Source: Gemmataceae bacterium (GTDB lineage: Bacteria; Planctomycetota; Planctomycetia; Gemmatales; Gemmataceae). From it: a DNA stretch of 37,169 nt. Positions 29,737 through 37,169 of this stretch are shown piece by piece. Each line of letters begins with the position of its first letter. Position 1 is the first letter of the stretch. The DNA lies in NCBI GenBank assembly GCA_019636445.1, contig JAHBXO010000050.1:1-37169 (forward strand). Direction: 5' to 3'. The notes under the pieces were generated by a model, which did no database searches, was not told where the DNA came from, and worked only from the letters and a program-made list of their open reading frames with translations. Position numbers and translations under genes: made by a program.

Positions 29737-30882
29737 CTACGATTTCCGTTGTGCGAGTTCGGCCCGCCACTTCGCGTCGGCTTCGGCGAAGCCCCGGCGC
29801 GCCAACTCGCCGTGCTTCGGATGGTTCCGGTAATGCTCGAAGCAGGCGCGGGCGAGCAGCCAGTTCTGCTGCTGGACATGGCAGGCGCCGAGGGCCATCC
29901 CGGCCGAGACGCCGATGATGTCGGGATCGAAGCCGGGGGAATCGTACCAGCCGGTGCGGCCGATTTCGAGCAGCGCGTCCAGGTGGGCGATGGCTTTCGT
30001 GAAGTCGCCGGCGCGATAGCGTTCCTGCGCGGCGGCCCAGAGGACCGGCGGCGTGCGCGCGAACCAGACCGGCACCAGCGCCCGCACGCGATCCAAAGGC
30101 AATGATGTGTTCACCTTCGACGGATCGGCATTCAGGAGGTACTCGAAGAGCTGCCCGACGGCGGGGTCCGGCGCGGCGGGCTGCTCCAGGAACGGCACGA
30201 CGGCCTGCGCCGCCTCCGCGAGGACGGCATGGCCGCGCGGATCGTTCAACCAGAGCAGGTTCCGCCCCAACTCGATCTTCACCGCCAACCGGTCGGGTCG
30301 ATCGCGCAACTCGGCTTCGAGGAGGCGCACGACCCAGCGCAGCTTGTCCGGCGTCGGCGTGGACAGGTACGCGTGCCGGACGATCGTGGTCGGGAGGGTT
30401 TTCACCTGTTGCCCGAATTCGGCGGCCAGTCGACCGAGCGGAGTGGTGAATTGCGGATGAACACGACCCGAATAGCGAACTTCCGGCACCCGGCGGAAGA
30501 GACGCTCCTCGAACCCCGAGGTGCCCGCGCCGTCGTCGTCGGGCCGGAGCTTCTGGCGGACGGTCAGCCGGTAGGCGAATGCGGATTCATCGCCGAGGGC
30601 GGCGGTCCAACCATCGAAGGATTCGAGTTCCTCGTCGGGATTGAGCCAGAGCACCCACGGGGTTTCAACGCGGTCGAGCACGGCATTGCAGGCGGCGCCG
30701 AAGTCGTCGGACCAGGGAGTCACGAGAATATCGGCCCCGGCGGCGCGGGCCAGGGCGACGGTGTCGTCGGTGGAACCGGTGTCGGCGAGGAGGACTCGAC
30801 CGGCGAGCGGCCGCGCGGAGGCGACGGCGCGGCCAACGGAGGCAGCATGATTCCGCGTGAGAAGGCAAACGGTCACATCCAT
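29737..30882 (-). CDS. GT2-family glycosyltransferase with TPR-like C-terminus
   Basis: A 381-aa protein with its start at 30882 (MDVTVCLLTRN), preceded by GAGG six bases upstream; in-frame ATGs at 30894 and 30978 are less likely. The GT-A motifs are VCLLTRNHAASVGRAV, DTGSTDDTV, the PWSDDFGAACNAVL segment typical of SunS-like GT2 enzymes, and LNPDEEL in place of DxD. From about residue 180 the protein turns helical with TPR-like pairs (VLWAAAQERYRAGDFTKAI and GACHVQQQNWLLARACFEHY). There are no membrane segments. The acceptor is unknown; protein glycosylation is possible from the SunS-like look, but this is inference. Confidence 0.82.
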   Translation of the reverse strand: MDVTVCLLTRNHAASVGRAVASARPLAGRVLLADTGSTDDTVALARAAGADILVTPWSDDFGAACNAVLDRVETPWVLWLNPDEELESFDGWTAALGDESAFAYRLTVRQKLRPDDDGAGTSGFEERLFRRVPEVRYSGRVHPQFTTPLGRLAAEFGQQVKTLPTTIVRHAYLSTPTPDKLRWVVRLLEAELRDRPDRLAVKIELGRNLLWLNDPRGHAVLAEAAQAVVPFLEQPAAPDPAVGQLFEYLLNADPSKVNTSLPLDRVRALVPVWFARTPPVLWAAAQERYRAGDFTKAIAHLDALLEIGRTGWYDSPGFDPDIIGVSAGMALGACHVQQQNWLLARACFEHYRNHPKHGELARRGFAEADAKWRAELAQRKS

Positions 30883-31215
30883 GAATCGCCTCATTGCCGC
30901 GCGGCACAATCGGGAGAACCGGTACAGATTCGGGTTGGGAGCAATCGAAACAACCCGGAGCGCAAGCCCAGTGCGCACGCACGGCCCAATCGTGCGATTT
31001 CGCCTGCATTCGCCGGTCTTTTCGGCTTGCTCACATTCACTTTGCGCCTGTAATCTTAGTGAATTGGGGCAATTGCCGCCAAAGCGCCAAACTTTCGCGC
31101 CGGTCGGTTCGTCGAATGTCTGGAGCCGGTACGCACCGGGCGGTGCATCGGCCTTCGTTCATTCGTCGCGCGGTCCCATTCAATCACCGCCCAGACAACA
31201 TTGGGATTACCCGTT
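30883..31215 (+). promoter_or_regulatory. 333-bp divergent spacer with a weak promoter candidate
   Basis: No gene is seen here. A TTGCTC (31027-31032) and TAATCT (31051-31056) pair, 18 bases apart, could drive the large surface-protein gene. A GGCAATTGCC palindrome lies at about 31068. The GC content is lower than in the flanking genes. The ribosome-binding site before 31216 is weak. Confidence 0.3.
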
Positions 31216-34200
31216 ATGCCGTCCCAAGATCTCTCCCGTGTGTTTCGCAACTGGGTTCATCGGGTCCGTCGCCCCGGGAAGGCTCGGACGGCGTCCAAAC
31301 GCAATACGGTCCACCTCCGGTTGGAAGAAGCGGAGCAGCGGCTCGCGCCCGCGGTGCTGCCCCAGCCGATCATCACCAGTCCCGGAACGGCACTGAATGT
31401 GATCGCTGGTACTGACACGCCGATCAGCCATTCGCTGCAAGTTGCTGTCGATCCAACCAACGCGCAGCGTCAAGTAGCTTTTGGGGTAAGCGATTTTGGA
31501 TTGGTCGGCTTTAGCACGACCGATGGTGGATCCACATGGAATCGATTCTTTAACACGACGTCTCCCGGAAGCCGCTTCCGTGATCCGAACGTGGCTGAAC
31601 CCTCCCCGCCCGGGGCGGTTGAAGGTACCCGATTGGACGCGGTTTCGCCATCAGTGGCGTTCGATCGCGCAGGCAATGTTTACCTTACCCATATTCAGCG
31701 AGCGAGTTCAGCGGCTGTCAACGGCACTGGTGTGGGATCCGGCGTTGTTCTGTTCGACGCCTTTTCGTTCAACGGTCCGACGCCGATCGCCTTCGAATCC
31801 AGCCGGATCTTGTACCGTTGGGGCCCGAACGATGATGCGGCATTCAATCCCGTTGTCGCCGTCAACAACAACGTCGGTTTCACCGATCCTTTCAGTGGTT
31901 TGATCCGGAGCGACATCACGTCCGGGCACTCCGTCTATGTTGCTTGGAACACGAATGGAGCCGCCGGACAGGAATCCGGATCCGGATCTAATCCAAACGT
32001 GGTTTTCGTTTCCGGATATGTAACTCCCAACGACAAAGCCGCCATTACAGGTGTCCCCGCGACTACCGGTTCGTTCACAACCCCGATCCGGGTTTCGGAT
32101 TCCTACGATTCTGGTGGTGTTCGTGGGGCAGCCCCGCAGATTGTCTTCGCCCAGCCGCCGATTGAGAACGCAGGCGTTTCCCGCCCGTCGAATTTGAACA
32201 TCTTCTATGCACAGGCCAACGGCGCTAACATCTTGCGTGATGAAACCACACCGACTCTTGTTGGCGGCCCCACGCTGCTGCCATATTACGGCTTGACTGT
32301 GACCGGCAATAAAGGCCCAATCTCCAACGGATCGGCTGCCGACAAGACTGCCACCACCAATTTCACGGCAAACGTAACATTCCCTGCCAACTTGGACCCG
32401 AATGATAAGGTGACGGATCTCAATGTTCGCCTTGTGATCGCGCACCCGAACGTCGATCAAATGCGAGTCCGTCTGACAAGCCCTTCCAACGATCAGATCA
32501 CGTTGATCGGCCTGCGGACGTTGCCCGATGGAACCACGGCTCCTAACTACGGCAACGGACTCGGACAGGGGCTACCCGCTGGAGCGAACGTCGGCATACA
32601 AAACGGAATCCAAGGGGCTGCGACGTTCGACGACGAAGCCGTTCGAGGTGCCAATGACAATCAATCCGATGCGCCGTACATCGGCTTTTTCCGTCCCGAA
32701 CGCACCGGCACCATCAACACTCTTGCCAGCCTGTTGAATAACGAATCCTTGGCAACATTGACCGGTAATTGGACTCTCGAGATTTTCGACTCTCGAGGCG
32801 ATACCAATCCTGTCACACAGAACCTGATTACCTTCGAACTCCAATTCACGCTCGGCCTATCGGACGGGATGGGAGCAAATAAGGCGGTTGTCACTAATTC
32901 AACAACCCGCGGATTCGCCGATGTCTTTACACCTGCCGACGGTACCTCGACCATCGGCATCGGAGGTTATTCCGTCGCCGTCGATACCACGCCCGTGGCC
33001 CAAGACGGAACCGGCACGCCCCTATTCAATAATCCCAGCGGATCCATCTATCTCGCCTACACCAGCGGCACCGATATCAAACTTTCTCGACTCGCACCCG
33101 GAAGCACGACATTTACCCCCGGCATCCGTGTCAACGACGACTCGAAGACCGATCATTACACGGAAGGTGATCGTACCCAGTTTCTGCCTACCGTCGCGGT
33201 AGACAATAAGACCGGCACTCTTGCCGTCACTTGGTTTGACGGCCGGCTCGACGCCTCGAAGGCGCGCCTCGCGAACTACCTCGTCACGAGCATCGACGGG
33301 GGCCAGACCTTCAGTTCCCAAACCACCCGCTACGTCAACGAGGAAAAATCGCAATCGGGCCGGGTCGACCAGCAGCCGTTCCTAAATCAACCGCGATTCG
33401 CGCTAGACGCGATCACACTGGATGCGTTCACCGTCGAACCGCTGCCGAACAACATGGCCGCTGCCACGGCGCCACAGGGATTCGGCACACGGCAGAATCT
33501 TTTCTTCGACGCCGGTCGCATCTGGTCATACTGGACCGGCAACCTGAACGCGACTGGCTCCACCGCCCTGCGCGCGACGGCCACGGTCGCCGCCGGCCCG
33601 CGCATCGTCGACATCGACCAGGGCACCGTCACCGGGGCGTCCATCTCCGGCTCGAAGTCCTACAACGGACTCGCCGCGGACGGTTCGCCCATCCTCTCGC
33701 ACATCCGCGTCGTGTTCGACCGCCCCGTCAATCCGACGACCTTCACGGCCTCGGACGTGGTCATCACCTACAACGCGCCGAACGGATCGAAGAGCATCGT
33801 GCCCGCCGGCGCGCCGCTGGCCACCGATACGAACAACACGACGTTCCTGATCCCGCTCGCGACACCGACCACGCAAGTCGGCTCTTACAGCATCGTCATC
33901 GGATCCGGGATTGCCGATTTCGTCGTGCAGGCCTCCGCGGTTATTACCCCGCTCGCCCCGCTGCCGACCTTTAACTCCACCGATACGCCGTTGGCGCTGC
34001 CGGACTTCGACATCCTCAACAACGTGCCGACCACCACGACGTCCACGCTCGCCTTGCCGGCCCTGCCGATCGGCCAGGTGATCGCCGACCTGAACGTGAC
34101 GCTGAACATCCAGCACACCTTCGTCGGTGATCTCACGATCGTGCTCGTCTCGCCGAACGGCACCCGTGTCACACTCTTCGACCAGCGCGGCGGCGGCGAC

Positions 34201-37169
34201 GACGATTTCATCGCCACCGTGTTCGACGATCAGGCCATCAACTCCATCACCACCGGCATCGCTCCGTTCACAGGCAGCTTCCGCCCCGAACAGGGTCTGT
34301 CCGCCTTCCGCGCCCAGAACACGCTCGGCAACTGGGTGCTTGAGATCACCGACAACGCCGGCCAAGACTTCGGCACCCTCTTCAACTGGTCGCTTGACAT
34401 CACGCCCGGCACCATCACCGGCACCACGGTCGTCGGCAACGCACTCGACCAGAACGCTAACGCCATCGCTGGCGAACTCGCCGACGGCTTCGCGTCGCCG
34501 CGGCTCAACGGCGTTTCCATCGCCACCGCGCCGATCATCCTCCCCGGTCCGTTCTTCGTCGCCGCGAACGTCCCCGGCTCGCCGGCCGGCTCCGCCCCGC
34601 ACGGCCAAGGCGACTCGCTCTACCTCAACAGCGGCGCCAACGCCATCGACGTCCGCTTCGACCGCGACATCAACCCCGCGAGCTTCACGCCCGCCAGCAT
34701 CCTGCGCATGACCGGCCCGTACGGCCCGGTCAACGGCCCCTTCACCGTCACGCCGACCGGACCGCGCACCTTCCGCGTCGGCTTCCCGGCGCAGATCGTC
34801 GACGGCCCCTACAGCATCGAATTCGCGCCCACGATTACGTCCGTCTCGGGATTCGGTCTCGACCAGAGCAAGAACGCCGCCCAGAGCCTCACGCTCGGCA
34901 GCGATCCGCTCGCTACCACCGTCGCCAGCGCCAGCTACAACAGCAACCCCGGCGCCATCACGATTCCGGCGAATTCCACCGTCGCGATGGACCTCAACGT
35001 CCCGGACCTGTTCCAGATCTTCCAGAACCCGGCGATCTCGAACCTGCGGATCTCGACGCGGATCAACATCACCCACGGCAACGTGCCCGACCTGCAGGCC
35101 GATCTCGTCGCGCCGGACGGCACGCGGGTGCGGCTGTTCACGGGCGTCGGCACCGTCGGCCAACCGCCCCGTGCGAACTTCAACAACACGATCTTCCAGG
35201 ACAACGGCCTCACGAACATCCAGCTCGGCGCCGCGCCGTTCGACGTCGGCACCTACATCCCGCAGCTCCCGCTGGGCGCGCTGGTCAACCGCCCCTCGCA
35301 GGGCACCTGGCGGCTGGAAGTCACCAACAACGGTCTGGTGACCGGCAGCATCAACAACTTCTCGCTCACGCTCCCGTTCGCCGTCACCGGCAGCGGCCTG
35401 CAGGAGCCGGTCGGCGACCGCTTCCAGGTCGGCTTCCGCCTCTTCACGCAAGACCCGACGAACAAAGCCACGCAGACGCAGTGGACCCCCGTCGGCCCCG
35501 CGATAATTGGAGATGCGCTGAGTGGTCACGAAGGCCGCACCAGCGCCGTCGTCGTCGATCCCTCCGACCCGTCGGGCAACACGGTGTACGTCGGCAGCGC
35601 CAGTGGCGGCGTGTACAAGACCACGAACTTCCTGACGCTCGATGCGGTCGGCCCGAACTGGATCCCGCTGACCGACTTCGGCCCGACGACGTCCTTGAAC
35701 ATTGGCAGCATCGCCGTCTTCCCGCGCAACAACGACCCTAACCAGACGATCGTGTTCGCCCTCACCGGTGAAGGGAACGTCGGATCCGGCGGCGTGGGCG
35801 TGCTGCGCTCGATGGACGGCGGGCGCTCTTGGAAGGTGCTGGACAGCACGAACAACGCCGATGCGAACGGCGTGATCCTGCCGATCGACTATCCGGGCCG
35901 CAACCGCGCCTTCGTGGGTGCGACGGGCTTCAAGATCATCGTCGACCCGAACCTGTCGCCGACGGGCGAAGTGCTGGTCTACATGGCGATCAGCGGCGGT
36001 TCGGCGCCGGGCGTGTACCGCAGCATCAATACGGGTCGGAGTTGGACGCGGATCCAGGCCGGCAACGCGACGGACGTGGCGCTCGCGCTCGGCAGCATTC
36101 CGCGTGGCGGGGCAAGCAAGAACGCGGAAGTCCTGTATGCCGGCATCCCCGGTCAGGGCGTCGTGTTCACGTCGTCGGCACCTGCGGCGGGAAGCATGAC
36201 GCCACTGGGCGGGAATCAGGGGAATCAAAACCGACGGACCGTTGATAATGGTGTTGAACTGGAAGTATTGGTCAACGGCAGCTCGTCACCGAATGGCGGC
36301 GCGGGTGGGCGGATCGCGCTGGCGGTACCGGCGTTCGAAGATACGGATTTGGAGAACTCGTTTTATCAGGGCTGGCTTTACGCGTTCGTCTCCAACGCCT
36401 CCGGTACGCTCGAAGGCTTTTACATGACAAAGGACTTCGGGCGGAACTGGACACGCGTGAACCTGCCGATGTTCCAGCCGGGTCTGCCGGGGAATAAGCA
36501 AGGCTTCGGAACCAATAACGAAACCCGAACGCAGGTGGATCCATTCTCTTTACTTCCGACTGGAGGTGGGCAAGGAACTTATGACATCTCGATTACGGTC
36601 AACCCACTTGATCCTTACATAGTCTACCTTGCAGGTTTAGGTACTCAAGGTCCCACCCGATTGGGTAGTATCCGCGTTGACCTGCATACGCTTTCGGACG
36701 CCCACGCATTGCGGTACGGTGATTCCAGCGATGCGGGCGGCGGCGTCACCCAGGCACTTTCCAAGACGGGCGGCGCCGTGCCATTCTCGGGCGGCGGCGT
36801 GACCACCGGGCTTGTCAGTTTCGGCGGGCTGAGCGGCGAATTCTTCAATCTCACGCGTGACCCCGCGAACCCCTTCCAGACCGACTCGAGCCTCTTCATC
36901 AACAGCACACGCAACTTCGTCAACGACGGCGCGGACGTCAAATATCGCTCATTCTTCAACCCGCTCGCTGGCACTGCCGACATCCACCAGATCATCTCCT
37001 ACATCGATCCGGTGACACGCAAGAACCGGCTGATCTACCTCGGCGACCAAGCGATCGGTTCGGGCGTCGACTTCGGTGACGGCCTCGACACTCTTGTCGG
37101 GAACCTCGGCTTCACGCGGCTGCCTTCCCCGAACCGCACCGGAAACATGCAGGTGACGCAGTTCTACGA
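31216..37169 (+). CDS. Giant secreted P-domain and Asp-box protein (3' end outside window)
   Basis: The frame stays open from 31216 to the window end, 1984 codons without a stop. The N-terminus is basic with no ordinary signal peptide, then LEEAEQRLAPA at residues 36-46, the motif seen near the N-terminus of many large secreted planctomycete proteins. Three proprotein-convertase P-domain-like units lie at about 382-549, 925-1066 and 1247-1393 (motifs HTFVGDLTIVLVSPNGTRVTLF and GNWVLEITD; HGNVPDLQADLVAPDGTRVRLF and GTWRLEVTN). Ig-like (Big_5/SwmB-like) stretches lie between them (VVFDRPVNPTTF; VRFDRDINPASF). Asp-boxes (TTDGGSTW near 101, SMDGGRSW near 1532, SINTGRSW, TKDFGRNW) point to beta-propellers, the main one from about 1425. 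It is probably exported or surface-bound, perhaps adhesive; no protease domain is visible. Confidence 0.88.
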   Translation, partial: MPSQDLSRVFRNWVHRVRRPGKARTASKRNTVHLRLEEAEQRLAPAVLPQPIITSPGTALNVIAGTDTPISHSLQVAVDPTNAQRQVAFGVSDFGLVGFSTTDGGSTWNRFFNTTSPGSRFRDPNVAEPSPPGAVEGTRLDAVSPSVAFDRAGNVYLTHIQRASSAAVNGTGVGSGVVLFDAFSFNGPTPIAFESSRILYRWGPNDDAAFNPVVAVNNNVGFTDPFSGLIRSDITSGHSVYVAWNTNGAAGQESGSGSNPNVVFVSGYVTPNDKAAITGVPATTGSFTTPIRVSDSYDSGGVRGAAPQIVFAQPPIENAGVSRPSNLNIFYAQANGANILRDETTPTLVGGPTLLPYYGLTVTGNKGPISNGSAADKTATTNFTANVTFPANLDPNDKVTDLNVRLVIAHPNVDQMRVRLTSPSNDQITLIGLRTLPDGTTAPNYGNGLGQGLPAGANVGIQNGIQGAATFDDEAVRGANDNQSDAPYIGFFRPERTGTINTLASLLNNESLATLTGNWTLEIFDSRGDTNPVTQNLITFELQFTLGLSDGMGANKAVVTNSTTRGFADVFTPADGTSTIGIGGYSVAVDTTPVAQDGTGTPLFNNPSGSIYLAYTSGTDIKLSRLAPGSTTFTPGIRVNDDSKTDHYTEGDRTQFLPTVAVDNKTGTLAVTWFDGRLDASKARLANYLVTSIDGGQTFSSQTTRYVNEEKSQSGRVDQQPFLNQPRFALDAITLDAFTVEPLPNNMAAATAPQGFGTRQNLFFDAGRIWSYWTGNLNATGSTALRATATVAAGPRIVDIDQGTVTGASISGSKSYNGLAADGSPILSHIRVVFDRPVNPTTFTASDVVITYNAPNGSKSIVPAGAPLATDTNNTTFLIPLATPTTQVGSYSIVIGSGIADFVVQASAVITPLAPLPTFNSTDTPLALPDFDILNNVPTTTTSTLALPALPIGQVIADLNVTLNIQHTFVGDLTIVLVSPNGTRVTLFDQRGGGDDDFIATVFDDQAINSITTGIAPFTGSFRPEQGLSAFRAQNTLGNWVLEITDNAGQDFGTLFNWSLDITPGTITGTTVVGNALDQNANAIAGELADGFASPRLNGVSIATAPIILPGPFFVAANVPGSPAGSAPHGQGDSLYLNSGANAIDVRFDRDINPASFTPASILRMTGPYGPVNGPFTVTPTGPRTFRVGFPAQIVDGPYSIEFAPTITSVSGFGLDQSKNAAQSLTLGSDPLATTVASASYNSNPGAITIPANSTVAMDLNVPDLFQIFQNPAISNLRISTRINITHGNVPDLQADLVAPDGTRVRLFTGVGTVGQPPRANFNNTIFQDNGLTNIQLGAAPFDVGTYIPQLPLGALVNRPSQGTWRLEVTNNGLVTGSINNFSLTLPFAVTGSGLQEPVGDRFQVGFRLFTQDPTNKATQTQWTPVGPAIIGDALSGHEGRTSAVVVDPSDPSGNTVYVGSASGGVYKTTNFLTLDAVGPNWIPLTDFGPTTSLNIGSIAVFPRNNDPNQTIVFALTGEGNVGSGGVGVLRSMDGGRSWKVLDSTNNADANGVILPIDYPGRNRAFVGATGFKIIVDPNLSPTGEVLVYMAISGGSAPGVYRSINTGRSWTRIQAGNATDVALALGSIPRGGASKNAEVLYAGIPGQGVVFTSSAPAAGSMTPLGGNQGNQNRRTVDNGVELEVLVNGSSSPNGGAGGRIALAVPAFEDTDLENSFYQGWLYAFVSNASGTLEGFYMTKDFGRNWTRVNLPMFQPGLPGNKQGFGTNNETRTQVDPFSLLPTGGGQGTYDISITVNPLDPYIVYLAGLGTQGPTRLGSIRVDLHTLSDAHALRYGDSSDAGGGVTQALSKTGGAVPFSGGGVTTGLVSFGGLSGEFFNLTRDPANPFQTDSSLFINSTRNFVNDGADVKYRSFFNPLAGTADIHQIISYIDPVTRKNRLIYLGDQAIGSGVDFGDGLDTLVGNLGFTRLPSPNRTGNMQVTQFY

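Noticed and set aside
33526..36228. 900-codon open frame on the minus strand
   Set aside because: It is the shadow of the P-domain protein, very rich in Arg, Asp, Val and Gly, with no recognisable domain and no ribosome-binding site.
1..37169. CRISPR arrays, tRNA or rRNA genes, prophage or transposase genes
   Set aside because: No regularly spaced direct repeats, cloverleaf sequences, rRNA motifs or transposase or integrase motifs were seen on either strand.

Overview
This window looks like chromosome from a planctomycete, most likely of the Gemmataceae. The reasons are the high GC, a large secreted protein opening with the planctomycete-type motif LEEAEQRLAPA, a formylglycine sulfatase, a Tyr/Pro-rich small secreted protein, and many palindromic intergenic repeats. 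No rRNA, tRNA, CRISPR, phage or transposase gene was seen.

Layout. (1) 99-950: a small orphan gene and a 2Fe-2S ferredoxin. (2) 1050-12716, minus strand: one S10-spc-type ribosomal operon, rpsJ-rplD-rplW-rplB-rpsS-rplV-rpsC-rplP-rpmC-rpsQ-rplN-rplX-rplE-rpsN-rpsH-rplF-rplR-rpsE-rplO-secY. rplC (L3) and rpmD (L30) are absent from their usual places, and SecY carries two extra N-terminal membrane helices. A promoter with good consensus lies at 12780-12807. (3) 12963-16985: cell-surface glycan genes (a GT87-type membrane glycosyltransferase and a GT2) with a hypothetical gene and a TPR protein. (4) 17167-21329: a thiamine-dependent 2-oxoacid dehydrogenase operon, E1alpha, E1beta and E2, interrupted at both gene junctions. 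(5) 21527-30882: a sulfatase with a coupled small membrane protein, a zinc-ribbon membrane protein, an S9 peptidase, an ABC-2 permease, a small secreted protein, oligoendopeptidase F and a second GT2. (6) 31216-37169: a giant secreted protein with three P-domains, Ig-like stretches and Asp-box repeats, running off the window.

The most interesting signal is at the gene boundaries. A four-helix-bundle gene of the 23S rRNA intervening-sequence (S23/IVP) family sits between E1alpha and E1beta inside an inverted repeat that supplies the E1alpha stop codon and the start codon of the inserted gene. The same repeat, without a gene, forms a 35-bp-arm hairpin between rpsE and rplR. A different 374-bp palindrome-rich insertion separates E1beta from E2. 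It is bounded by a 17-bp direct repeat that carries the ribosome-binding site and the ATGA stop/start, so both genes stay intact. A third palindrome encodes the signal peptide of the sulfatase, and a fourth lies between two convergent genes. Together they suggest mobile, probably non-autonomous elements tolerated at intercistronic junctions, with an S23-like protein as a possible partner of one family.
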